64,000 nucleotides of DNA from Desmodesmus armatus (taxonomy: Eukaryota; Chlorophyta; Chlorophyceae; Sphaeropleales; Scenedesmaceae), in the NCBI GenBank assembly GCA_007449985.2, contig VIIQ02000137.1, positions 10,001 to 74,000 on the forward strand, in the 5' to 3' direction. Each line of letters begins with the position of its first letter. Position 1 is the stretch's first letter. Of this stretch, positions 11,481 through 22,541 are shown one piece after another. A program made the translations under genes and the position numbers. Below the pieces are notes generated by a model. The model was not told where the DNA came from. It ran no database searches and saw only the letters and a program-made list of their open reading frames with translations.

Positions 11481-12683
11481 GAGTGGCTTGAGTAGTCTAG
11501 TAACTAGTATGGGCCTCAGGACTGCACAGCATGCGCCACTGGCTGTTGAAAAGTCAGGAGCCAAAAACGCACCAAACATGGCAGAAGCAACAAAAGGTCC
11601 GCATACATCTCTGACCCTACAGACATAAATGAGGGCACATGCCCAGACGTACAACACAAAGCCGTCCAACAAAGCCAGGGGGTTGGTGCTCCAAGCACCG
11701 AGTCATGTCCTATTACAGCAAGCTTGTTGACGATCTGGAAATCACCACAGCTGACAGCCACCTAGCCCCCACATGGTTGTAACTCACAGGCGCTGTGCAC
11801 CTGAAACCACAGCAACCATCTGCTGCATGGATAACCCTCCTTCACCCCACATTCAAACTGCTTGATCACTCAAGATGTGTGCGCCCCTGCCCCCTGTCAC
11901 CCCAGTAAGGCCACGCTAAGGGGCCCTCTACCCTCTATCCTCTGTGATTATAGGATCTACTCTAAGGTAACTGAGGGGACCCCGACAAAAACAGCATAAT
12001 CTCCAGCACTTTGGGAGGGCTGTGCGGATCATCATGGTAACACACATATACTCTTCGCAAACCTCAGATGGGCCTGCTCATAAGGTGCATACACAGACTG
12101 AACAAACAAAAGTCTTAAGGTGTGCACATGTGACAGATGGGCTGCATAAGCCAAAATGGCTTTGTTGAACATGGCAAGATCATCACGTGGGATTGAACGG
12201 TACTTCAGGACATGCTACACAGCTGGGCTTGACAAACGACCACGCACCCTGATAATTCCCCACAGTCTGGAGCCCATACTGCAGAGGGACATGGACACCA
12301 CACTGCACACACCACAATTGACGGCAGCAGCTCCTGTCCATGCCAACATAACAGCACGACAACAGTAACAACCCATGCTCATTTTGCGCACATCTGGCAC
12401 TTCCCCATATCTGGCACTTCCCACATATATCTGGCCCTCTGTCTTCTGCGACAAAACCCGAAGTTTAAACACTCGAGTTTATTGGATGCAGTCACACTTT
12501 GCGAGCAGAGAAAGGCCCATTACGATGCTGGCACCACTGGTGCCCATGCCTCACCCAGTAACAAACTTTTAAAGCAAGCAGCTGTGGACAGCCAGTATGC
12601 GGGGCCCGCAGTCTAGGCTATCGTGGCAGGGACAGCTGCAAGTAGTCCTGAAGGTGCAGCGGTAAAGGGCCCAGCTGGCAGCC

Positions 12684-13704
12684 TTAGCTAGCCTTGGCTG
12701 AGGCGCGGGCGCGAGCCTTTGCATGCATGCGCATGTGTGCCGTGACCTCCTGAGCACGGCGCAGGTGGAAGATCTGCAGGTCGATCAGAGTTGCCACCAT
12801 CACTGCTGCTGCTGGTGTCAAGCTGTCTGCAAGGTGCTCTGTGCTGAGTGCCTCTGTGACGTCGCTGCTGGATGCTTCGAATTCTCAGGGAGCAGCAGCC
12901 GCAGAGTGATCTTCATGTGGCTTGCGGATTGCAAGTGGATCTGGACCATGGCTGCCAGCCTGTCGGCTGGGATGGTGGCTGTGAAGGAAGCATCTCACTC
13001 AAGTGGCTGCAGGCAGCAGCAGCAATAACAGGACATGCAAACAGGTTGAGAGGCATTCCTGCTGCATTCATTATTGCTCAGAGTGCACAGCAGCTGGTAT
13101 CGATGATGCCTGAACTTGATTTGATTGTTTGGGTCCTGCTGTGGGCCTGTTGTGCACGGGCGCTGGTTTAAACACAAGGCCTGCTGCTAGAAACGTCTTG
13201 CACCGCATACCTGACAAACGAGTCCAGGTCTTCGTGCTGGCCATACAGCAGCCGTTCCAAGTTACTCCATACCGTGGCAACAGCCAGATGGTCCTGAGCC
13301 TGCACCTGCACCCACCATGGCATGCAAAACTATCAGGTCAGGCATGAAGCAACACTTCCTCTCGCTCATTATCGGCACACTGCAGACCTGATCAGACGCC
13401 GCACTTAGCAGGGCAACTATGGCACTTCAGCGGACCACCACACCCTGTGACTCATCATGAGTCACTGCTTTGGCACCGCCAGATGGTGTGCTGATCATAA
13501 ATATAATGCCTCTTTTGACTTGCACAAATACTCCATCCAAAACTGCTGGTCCTGCCTTGCCAACAAAGTGCTTTGACAAAGCTTGTGCGCAGTGGCAGAT
13601 CTACTGAAAGCTGCTGAACGTTTGACGGGGGCGCATACCTGTCTTGTGCCCAGGTGTTCTTGAGCGGCCAGGACGCGCTGTGTTGCACAAGCTTGCGCGA
13701 GCAT
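12684..13704 (-). CDS. Candidate spliced gene of unknown family
   Basis: Several minus-strand pieces look coding and have consensus splice sites. An ATG at 13704 opens MLAQACATQRVLAAQEHLG and ends at a GTATGC donor after 13639. A second piece starts after CAG at 13551 (DQQFWMEYLCK). A third, around 13215-13312, reads AQDHLAVATVWSNLERLLYG and HEDLDSFVR before a GTATGC donor. A last part around 12684-12970 reads ADRLAAMVQIHLQ, ITLRLLLPE and, one frame over, VMVATLIDLQIFHLRRAQE, ending in a basic tail and TAA at 12684. A one-base change near 12893 would join the last two frames. I do not recognise the family, and the complete exon chain is not established. Confidence 0.35.
13447..13465. promoter_or_regulatory. 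Palindromic TGACTCA pair (bZIP-like site)
   Basis: GTGACTCAT and ATGAGTCAC form a perfect inverted repeat with a one-base centre, about 730 bases before the SBP-box start codon. TGA(C/G)TCA is the known GCN4/AP-1 class bZIP half-site combination. Function is inferred. Confidence 0.35.
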
Positions 13705-13887
13705 TATGTAGTTGTATAGAACGGAGTGGACGGATTTGGACTTGCACGCTTTGCAGTGTTGTGTTAAGAGTGCAGATGTGCGGTAACAGGCTCATCAACG
13801 TGTTCTCTAAAGCTTACTGAGCTCGTCAAGGGCTTGAGAAGGCTTGATCCCAACCTGGGGTAGGGTTGCGTACGGCGGTTTAGGAGC

Positions 13888-13896
13888 GTGAGTCAC
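13888..13896. promoter_or_regulatory. TGAGTCA bZIP-like site
   Basis: GTGAGTCAC, a single heptamer of the same type as the palindromes at 13447 and 14026, about 300 bases upstream of the SBP-box start codon. Confidence 0.25.
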
Positions 13897-14025
13897 GAAG
13901 GCGCAAAACTGTGCACTGCGACGTGCAGCCAGTGCACTAAGAATGGATTAGATGTTAAAGCAGGCTGACTGTTCTGAGCACTGCTGCTGTCAGGGAGCAA
14001 TGTCACAATGTACCGCTCATGGATA

Positions 14026-14039
14026 TGACTCATGAGTCA
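14026..14039. promoter_or_regulatory. Perfect 14-bp palindrome TGACTCATGAGTCA
   Basis: Two abutting GCN4/AP-1-type heptamers facing each other, about 160 bases upstream of the SBP-box start codon at 14198. A further TGAGTCAC lies in the gene at 14428 (intron 2). Clustering near one transcription-factor promoter suggests bZIP control; not proven. Confidence 0.4.
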
Positions 14040-14197
14040 CCTTGCATGAAGCTCGTCATCACATCAGGACTCAAAGGACCACCACCTTCATGGTCGTGCG
14101 CACGTAGAAATAACGATGCCAGAAGATTTCTTCCAACACGCTGAGAGCATCTTCAAACTACAGATCTTCCATACTTGCTCACTCTCATCTCCAAGCC

Positions 14198-15324
14198 ATG
14201 GCAGGTAAGAGATTTTTAGGAGATCACACGCGTTTTACAAAAAGTATTTTGTAGGCTGTGTCGGTTGATGGTTCTGCCACCGGCCCCACTTCGGCCACTG
14301 GCCCCCCCGCTAGCCCTCAGGATCCCTGCACCTCAATGTTCTCACAGACCAACTGGATTATCACGATGATGCAGTGAAGCCCAAAATCTGCTTGGTAAGC
14401 GACGACGCGGGCCTCGGTTTTGGCCTATGAGTCACCGCTGGTTCTGCTTGGTTTGGTACTTTCAGTGCCTCAAATGTGTAATATTCTGTGACGCGCCGTG
14501 TTAAAAATGGCTGCAGGCAAGCGTTTCGACCCTGGGATGTGCTGATATCAGCTGATCGATGATGGAACTGGCTGGACTGTTGTGCAGCGCAATTGCCGGA
14601 ACATGTGCACAACTGGCCGTCATGTCACCTCGATCACTTGTGGAGCTGAGTGATCAAACATCATTTTGTTGACCTGCCGCAGGCTCTGGGATGCACAGAG
14701 CTGCTGTCCAACCTGACAGCCTACTGTCAGCAGCGGAGGTTGTGTGCAGAGCACCTCAAGGTATGGTACAATCGAAGCAAACAGCCAGCAGTGTGACAGT
14801 GGCTACTGAGCTGAGAGCCGGTCCGGTCGGCCGCAGTTCAAGAGTCAGGCCTCACTAGCAGTCCCAGCCACTGGCACCTTCCGAAGTCTTCGTTGACGGG
14901 CATGACCTGCAAACAACAGCCGATTGATGTCAGCACCTACCACTGGCAGCTGGCTTTCACACGTGCTTGTTATCATTGTCCCCATATCACGCTGTGCACT
15001 GTGGCACGCTGATGGCAGCTTGCCTGCAAGGTTTACTGCAGTCACCATCTTCCAAGGGCAGGCCCCCACATGCTCTGACAGCAGCGATGCTCCAGTAAAC
15101 GCGGACATGTAGCTGCACAGCGGCACAACACTCTGCCTGAGAGGCGGAGCCAGAAAGCAATCGAACTCACTCACAGGCCATCAGAACGCCATCATGGCGT
15201 TGTGGCATGGAGGCCACAGCACCAAGTCAGGACAGTTAGCAGCACCAGCATCACACCCTGTCTGGGCCAAAATGCTGAGTTCATCCTGCTGATGCTGCTG
15301 ATGCTGATGCTGCTGATGCTGCTG

Positions 15325-15361
<37 letters not shown>

Positions 15362-16609
15362 GGCGCACTCCCTGCTGCGCAAGGACACCAACAGCTTTGA
15401 ACCATGGCGGTTCTGTCAGCAGGTGAGCAGGCAGGGCAGGTGGAAGTGGGGGGCTGCAGTTCTGCACCAGCACCATCCCACTTGTTGCTTGTCACACAGA
15501 GCGCCGCAAAAGGATCTTTCACTGCCGTGCTATGCCTGGGTAGGACCACAATTCTAGCATTTTTACCACCAAAACTTTCTTATTTCCAGTGGGATTGGGG
15601 GAGGGGGCCGTAGTGGTGATGTTGGCAGCGGCAATGAGCGCTTCGTGTTGTGTAGCTGGCTGGCACGCCTGCTGGCGCTGTTCTGGTTTGCTGTCGGCCT
15701 CACTGTTGATAAACCAGCAGATTTGCCTGGCTATCCCCAAAGCGACGAAGGGGGGAGTTGAACTGCACACCTTCATATCGCTAACCCAGTGTGCAAAGCG
15801 CTCAGCTACCGCGTTTCGCTCTTGCTGAAGGGGCTCATCAGTCGGCGGATGCTTCTGGGGGGGTTTGGGAGTTTTGTAACAGTGTTTGGGATCTAGGGTT
15901 TGGGGTTGAGCTCTGGCCTGAACTGACAGGCCCCATGTAACACACCTACTACTACTACTACCAGCTGTGGGGTTTGATGTTGCCTTCACTGTTGTCGTGC
16001 TGACGTCGGCTGACATTGCCTTTGCCAGCTTGTTCCCATATGCGCGGGGTTGGTTGCACCATGGCTGCCTCAACATGCAGGATGCACTGTATGATGCATC
16101 TGCAAGCATGGACTGGTTCTGATGGTCTGTGCTGGCGCAGCTGATGCTGACAATGTTGTTGCTGCTTTCAAGCAAGCTGTATCAAATCTCATCTAGAGAA
16201 CTTTCTTTACCCACGCAGCGCCAAGCACACAGTAAATGGGCCTTCTTTGAGCACCACTGGCCCCTGCACCACTCGCCACAACTGCAGCCTTCACTGACGC
16301 ACTTGCGCAACTCACTGCAACTGCGCCCTCACAAGCACAGACAGAGGTGGACAGAGGCTGGGGGCACTGTCTGCCCCCGTCGACATAGTCACTAGAGCAA
16401 TGAAGTTTCATTCGGGCTTTCACGTGCTGCTGCTGCTGCTGCTGCTGCTGCCTTACTGCATGTTTAGTGCGGCAAGTTGGAGCCCCTGACTGCATTCGAT
16501 GACAACAAACGCAGCTGCAGGGTGCAGCTTGCCAAGAGGCGGGACAGGACAGCAGCGGCAAACAAGAAGCACAAGGGGAGCATGTTGGGCCTGCTCTGCA
16601 GCACCTCAG

Positions 16610-16655
<46 letters not shown>

Positions 16656-18766
16656 AACATCGGGGGTTGCTGCGGTACCTGCAACACAGGATGCGGTCAG
16701 CTGGGCGCATGCACCAGTGCTGCAGGCGGCCCCGCTGCAGCAGCTGCAGTCAGAGGTGGTGCACATCAACACAGAAAGCAGTCACCATGCAAACCACCAC
16801 CAGCAGCAGCAGCTGTATTCAGCGCCATACCCTGCTCTGCTGCTGCAACAGCAGCAGGAGCACTCAGCACCATACCCTGCTCTGCAACAGCAGCAACAGC
16901 AGCCACAGCTGCTGCCTGCTGACTTTATTGAGCAGCGTCTGGCTGCGTTGGAACAAACCAAGCAGCTGCTGCAGCAGCAGCTGCAGATGCTGCAAGGCAT
17001 GCAGGTGTGCCAGCAGCAGCAACCACAAGTGCCGCAGCAACAGCAGCGACAGCACCAGCACCTGCCCAGCCACCAACAGCAGCTGCAGCAGCCGCACCTG
17101 CAGGTGCGGCAGGCGCAGGTCACACACCATTGCGGTTCCCCGCAGGAATGGCAGCTCCCAGCAGACATAGAGGGTTTTGGGGTGCCTGCTGCTGCTGCTG
17201 CTGCTGCCGCCGCTTGCGGTGGAGCAGCTGCTGCACAGCCAGGCTTGGCGGTTGACGGTTGCGGCCTCATGCTGCAGGCAACCGCAGCCTTAGGACCTTC
17301 ATCCGGCGGTAGCCCACTGGGCCACGCAGGGGGCAGCAGCCCTGGCAGCAGCATGGCAGAATTCCTGAATGCAGCAGCAGCAGCAGCAGCCGCAGCAGCA
17401 GCACCACCAACAGTGCCTGTGGCAGCTGTGGACCTCTTCGCAGCAAGTGCAGCAGCAGCATCAACAGCCATGGCAGTCAGTGCCCCACCTGTTGACATGG
17501 CCACGTTCAGCCCCTTTGACGCAGCCCTGATGAACATGCAATTCGACTCAGCGCCCCCCCAAGACGGCCCTGCAGCTGTGGACCTCCACGACGGCAGCAG
17601 GAGCAGGCCGGGCCTCTGCCAGTGGGCGCGGCCCAGGTCGCTCCAAGAGGCGCAGCTCAGTCTTTGTGTCTCAGCTCGAGTCAAACTTCACCGCAGAGGC
17701 AGCAGCTACTGCCGCTTGCCAGTCACAGTGCAGCCCAGACCAGATGAGTGTGGCAGCAGCGTCTCACACACAAGCCCCTGCTGCTGGTACCAACAGCGCC
17801 GCCGCTGCAGGAGCAGGAGGATTGGGCAGCGGGTTTGGTGTGGCTTTAGGGTACACTGCTGCAGCTAGCAGCAACTGCGCAAGCGGCGCTCTGCTGAGCA
17901 TGCACAGCTCTGCAGCAGCAGGTCCTGCAGCAATAAACAGGGCATTCGATGCCAGGGGTTGTGCTGCATTCGGGCCAGCAGGCGGTGTTCTGGGCCGCCC
18001 TGAGGGCAGCGGTGCTGCAGCCAGCGGTGTTACGGGCGGCTGTGCTGCAGGTGCTGCTGCTGCAGGCAGCAGTGTTGCAGGCAGCGGTACTGCAGCCAGC
18101 GCTGCTGCAGGCGGGAGTGTTGCAGGCGGTGCCACAGCAGGTAGCGCTGCTGCAGGCGCTGCTGCTGCATGCAGCAGTGGTGCAGGCGGCGCTGCTGCAG
18201 CCATGACTGCTGCTGCAGGCAGTGGAGGGCTCGAGGTGTCTCCATCGGATGCAGACCACCTCGTGGACATCCTGCGCATGGAGACAGCCATGCTGGGGCT
18301 GCTTGTTGAGCACGAGGACAGGCTGGCCACAGAGATGGCCGCTGCTGTTGTCAGCATGAGTGCCGGCATGCCAGCAGCCACCCTGCCGCTTGTCAGCCCC
18401 AACCACCAGCAGCTGAGCCAGGATGCAGGGGTGGCAGGGGCACCCATCATGTCTCTGAGCATCCCCAGTGGGTTCCAAACGCCCCTCAGCAGCCCTTTTG
18501 CAGCGTTTGCTGGCATGCAGCAGGGGTATAGCAGCAGCGTCTCTGCCGCTGCCGCTGCTGCTCCAGTTGGCTTGGAGGGCGGCAGTGCGGGTGGGGCTGT
18601 AGCAGCAGCTCCTGCAGCAGCTGCAGGAGCGCAGATCATACCCCTCACCACAGCTGAGATGGAGGAGTGTGTGTGCAGCATGCGCATGGATAGCTTGGAC
18701 ACCATGGCAGGGCTGTTGGAGACTGCACTGCTTGAGGCTGGAGCAAGGGCACTGGGCGCCCCTTAG
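14198..18766 (+). CDS. SBP-box (SQUAMOSA promoter-binding-like) transcription factor
   Basis: The exons are 14198-14204, 14321-14394, 14683-14760, 15363-15422 and 16468-18766; all introns are GT-AG and all phases match, giving about 838 residues. The SBP domain spans residues 26-100: zinc site 1 is C26-x4-C31-x16-C48-x2-H51, and zinc site 2 is C71-x2-C74-x3-E78-x11-C90, where the usual His is Glu. The signature pieces are WRFCQQCGKLEPL and FDDNKRSCRVQLAKRRDR, the last also part of the nuclear localisation region. The large last exon encodes polyAla and polyGln tracts, a basic patch (GRSKRRSSVF) and a more ordered C-terminus (VDILRMETAMLGLL, MEECVCSMRMDSLDTM). The frame changes once near the C7 run at 17554-17560; one C fewer keeps everything open. 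SBP proteins bind GTAC-core DNA; in algae they include the copper/anoxia regulator CRR1, but this protein cannot be equated with it. Confidence 0.88.
15287..15356 (+). repeat. CTG/CTGATG microsatellite forming the 3' splice tract of an SBP-gene intron
   Basis: Sense-strand CTG and CTGATG units run to six bases before the acceptor TTAG at 15359-15362. They supply the pyrimidine tract of intron 3. A second CTG run (16424-16452) precedes the next acceptor at 16467. Confidence 0.85.
15741..15820 (-). repeat. tRNA-like relic, possible SINE head, in intron of SBP gene
   Basis: The minus strand shows an A-box-like TAGCTGAGCGC within a D-arm (GCG...CGC), a 6-bp stem GCACAC/GTGTGC where the anticodon arm would be but with an oversized loop, and a B box (AGTTCAACTCC). 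The ends pair over five bases (AGCGA/TCGCT). The oversized loop argues against a working tRNA. It may be the head of a tRNA-derived SINE, as known in Chlamydomonas. Confidence 0.4.
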
Positions 18767-20300
18767 CTCGTGTTCATCACTATGATGGAAGGCGATCTGC
18801 ATGTGGTACTGCATGCAATACACCTGCGAACAAGGTATCTCAGTCCACGCCCAGCTTCATGCATGACCGTGTTGCCCCCATGTATAAGCTGCATGTTGTT
18901 TGGGTGAGCTGGAAGGATGTCAGCAACATACACACACATGCGTGTGTTTGTACACAGTTTGATGCCTTTCTGGGGCCTGTTCGATGCCTTTCTGTCTGAT
19001 TCGGTCATCATGTGTTGGTGCGCTGCTTGTGTGACTGTCGTGCAAGCGCGCTGCTTCGGGTTGGTCTGCTAGGGTGTGAACCTGAGTCAACAACAGCTCC
19101 TGCCCGCATCTGCAGCACTGGCTGCTTTGTTAAAATTCCTTGGTTGAGGCTTGTTGCCAAGCGTTCGTACTTTGTTGCAGCTGTGCGCTGTCTGTGTCTC
19201 GCTGTCTGTGAATGAGATAGCCTTGCCTCTAGCTGGGCGCTGTTCCTGAGCTTGATACGGTCCATGCCGTGCTGAGCGGCCCTGCCAGCCTGTCTGGGCT
19301 TCTGAAGCTCACAATGTCCCTATCTTGCGAGAGAGGCTGTTCTGCTGTGTGGTTTTGTGGCAACAATGTCGGAAATTGCTCGGGCAGGGTGGCCCTGTTT
19401 CTGTGGGCTTATGTTGTAGCCCAGTTGGCACGGGGTTGGCTGGTTCTTTCTGAAATTAGACAGCCCTCTGTGCGCAGCTGTTACGTGTGTCATGAGCCCT
19501 AGTTGTACTCACATCACTGCAAGTGGAGCACATGACCTGGTCAAATGCTGCGTGACTGAGGGGTCGACCCTGTGCAGATATGCTTGGGTTGGGCTAGGGC
19601 GGTTCATGCTTGGTGGAATGGGGGCGTGTGCATGCCCATGCACATGCGGTCAGTGGCGCTGCTTGTGGCCTATGGCCCTCTTTTTTAACTTGTTGCCAGT
19701 TCATCTGGCTGTGCTGCTTGCGGCGACCAACTTGTGCGGCGTTAGCAGCACCTTTCGTGCCGCCTGGCACAGTCCAGCATCAACAGCACTCGGTTCTTAG
19801 ACCCGTGTTTGCATGCTGATGGCGGCAATGTGTTGATTGTTGAATCTGGCAGGCCAGTTCTGTGCTGGTCGATGGGTCTAATTTGCTGGACACCGCTTTG
19901 GTGTGTGCACGAATACATGTGTTGGTGAGATATATGTGTGCCTGGTAGTGTTGTGTTCCTCCCCTGCTGAACCTGGCTCCAGCTGGTGAAGCGCTGTGAG
20001 CCACCCTATGCTGTTACTGCTGGATAGCCCTCTTTGAGAGGGTCGTTTCCTTGCTATGACTATCCCATCTTCATTTCCCTCCCATCTTTGAGGCCTTTGT
20101 TGTTGCCTGTTGAGGCATGCCTGCCATACCCTCAGCGTGTTAAGCTGCTTGTTTCTTTGTGCAAGCTGCCCGGTGCTTTGCTGGGTGGGTGTGTGGGTGT
20201 TGGCACTGCCGTATCCTTACACACGACAGCCAACAGCAGTGCCCTTGTATCCCCAACAACGAACTGCGGTCAGAAAGTACACGGGCTTTGTTGCAGCCTG
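18767..20300. other. No gene seen downstream of the SBP-box gene
   Basis: Probably holds the 3' UTR of the SBP-box gene at its left end. No TGTAA polyadenylation signal stands out close to the stop. Remaining ORFs are short and without domains. Confidence 0.5.
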
Positions 20301-21460
20301 ATGGCTGTGAGGAACGCCTTCAGCTGGTGTTCAGATTCGAATCCAGGTTCTTCAGCAGAATCCCAGCTCTGCTGTCAGCTGTGTGGGCATCTTGTTTAGG
20401 GGTGGGAATGCTTTCCCAAGCCTGAGATGAGGCTTCCTGTGTTGGCCGTTGAGGTCTGGAAACACCCTCAGCTGGCGCACCACTCTGTGGTCATCAAGTT
20501 TTGGGGGTGGGGATGCTTTTCTAAGCTCGAGAGTAGGCAGTGTTTGCCGTTGAGGCGAGAACACCCTCAGCTGGTGTGTTGCGTTTTGTCATCTTGTCTT
20601 GGGTTTCACCCTTCCTAAGCCCTGAGACTGGCTTTTTGAGATCGCCGTTGAGGTTTGGAAACACCCTCAGCTGGCGTATCAAAGCTTTGATCATCTTGTT
20701 TGTGGGACTCCGAGTCCGAGCATGATGCTTTCTTAAGCCCGGAAATTGGGCTTCCTGGGATTGCCGTTGAGGTCTGGAAACACCCTCAGCTGGTGTGGTC
20801 ATCAAGTTTGGTCATCAAGTTTGGGGTGGGGATGCTTTTCTAAGCTTGAGATTAGGCAGTGTTAGCCGTTGAGGTCAGAACACCCTCAGCTGGCGTGTTG
20901 CGTTTTGTCATCTTGTCTGGGGTCCACCCTTCCTAAGCCCTGAGACTGGCTTTTGAGATCGCCGTTGAGGTTTGGAAACACCCTCACCTGGCGTATCACA
21001 GCTGTGATCATCTTGTTTGTGGGAGTCCAAGCATTATGTTTCCCTAAGCCCAGAAAATAGGCTTCTTGAGATTGCCGTTGAGGTCTGGAAACACCTTCAG
21101 CTGGCATTCCAAGCTTTCAGCATCTTGTCTGGAGGACATAATGCTGTCCTCAGCCCGGTGACAATATTTCCTGTGATGGCCGTTGAGGTCTGGAACAACC
21201 TCAGCTGGCGTTTCAAGCTGCTTGAGCAACCTCCCAGCAGCTGTTGAGTGCTGAACTTGGAAAGGGGGGTGGGGCATGGAGTTTGCTTGTTGTCCATGAT
21301 GAAAGGGTGCGGTTGCTTGGCCGTTGGGGTTAACAAAAGCACATGCATGTGCTGTCTGTGTGTGTGGGATGCTTTCTTGGATCCAAGTTTTTGTTGTTGG
21401 CCGCTGTGGTCTAGAAACACATTCAGCTGGTCTTTGGAGCTGCTCGATTTACATGCCAGG
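20300..21460. repeat. Tandem repeat, about 96-119 bp unit, with ~315-bp higher-order period
   Basis: The core GCCGTTGAGGTCTGGAAACA followed by CCCTCAGCTGG recurs at 20445, 20546, 20644, 20763, 20865, 20961, 21074 and 21179, with degenerate edges at about 20310 and 21400. Neighbouring units differ, but units three apart match best (20546/20865, 20644/20961, 20763/21074: offsets 319, 317, 311). This indicates amplification of a trimer. No ORF is conserved through it. Confidence 0.9.
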
Positions 21461-22131
21461 GTCGCATGATAACAGTGCCCGGCAAGTGGGGTACAGGTGA
21501 TGATGGGGAGCCATGAGAAGTCATGAGGAGTCATGAGGGATGTTTCTGCTTGGGACTTTGCTTCCTGTGTTGGTTGTTGCTGTTCTGCAAACAACTGCCA
21601 GCAGCCATGTTAACAACAATGTTGTTCATGCCCGCTGCTTCTGCACCGGCTTGCTGGGCTGTGGACCTGAACAATATGCTGTCTGCAGCATGCGAAGCAA
21701 GCAGGTCTCGTGTGTTTGCTGGTACACGCAGTACAACTAACCTCCAGCTTGAGAGTGCCTTGAATTGAGACCCCTTTGTCAGGGTTTAGCTTGAGAGTGC
21801 TTTGAATCGATACCCTTTTGTCAGGGTTTCTTGGGTTGCCTGTTTAGGTACTAATATAATGACAAAATCCCCTCAGCTGGCTGTGAAGCTGTGCGGGCGA
21901 CAGAGCAGCTGTGTGGTACCCTTGCCCTTGCGAGGGGGCTGGGGGATGCTATTTGACTCCGTCATCCCGCCTTGTCAAAGGATGACATGGGAGCCTCATA
22001 TTGGCTGTTCAAACTGAGTCAGCTGGAGCTTCAAAGCCAATCAAGCAACCTGCCAGCATCTGTTCCTACCTGGGGGTTGGTGTGTTTACTTGAGATAAGG
22101 TTAAATACTATACGTAACATTGATATTGTAT
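21461..22131. other. No gene seen
   Basis: Short ORFs only. One more weak echo of the tandem-repeat core (CCCCTCAGCTGGC) occurs at about 21870. The right end probably belongs to the 3' UTR of the minus-strand GatC-fusion gene. Confidence 0.45.
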
Positions 22132-22136
22132 TTACA
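22132..22136 (-). terminator. Candidate TGTAA polyadenylation signal
   Basis: TGTAA on the minus strand, about 405 bases past the stop of the GatC-fusion gene. TGTAA is the usual signal in chlorophyte algae. A five-base match alone is weak. Confidence 0.3.
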
Positions 22137-22541
22137 GCGCCTCAGCCATTACGGACGCATGCGTACGCTGCTGTCACTATACAGGGATCATGATCCACAC
22201 TGTGTGTCCACTGAGGAGCTGCAGACAGCCTTGACGTGCAATAAGAAGCTTTGATGCAATGACTTGTATACTATGTGATGTGTTGCTGCACTGCACGTGG
22301 CGATACGGTGGGCTGGTGCACCTACAGCACTCCAGTGTTGATCAAAGCAGCAGCGGGCGCAAACTTCCTGCTTGGGCTGAGTAAACAAGCATTTTATCAC
22401 AAAGAAGTATAAACTTATGACCATCACCAAAATTCATGACGTGAATCAGAGGTTTGTTGGGTCTGTTACCCTCAGTGTGATATGACACACACCCCAGACC
22501 GGTACGCGCCCACTGCTGATCACCACAAGCACAACCACCCA

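Larger units (their letters stand above)
6940..12683. other. Long stretch without a recognisable gene
   Basis: Nearly 6 kb with only short ORFs, one tRNA-like relic (7833-7899) and two TTCAGAT-rich patches. I see no domain, no coherent exon series and no hallmark of a protein family. Small exons of an unknown gene could be missed. Confidence 0.5.

Noticed and set aside
16782..18823. Long minus-strand ORFs opposite the SBP-box exon 5
   Set aside because: Cys/Ala-rich shadows of Gln/Ala-coding CAG/GCA repeats; the sense strand carries the SBP domain and consistent splicing.
20300..21460. CRISPR array
   Set aside because: Units are ~100 bp with divergent, partly repeated spacers and a higher-order period, in a eukaryotic genome; this is a satellite-type repeat.
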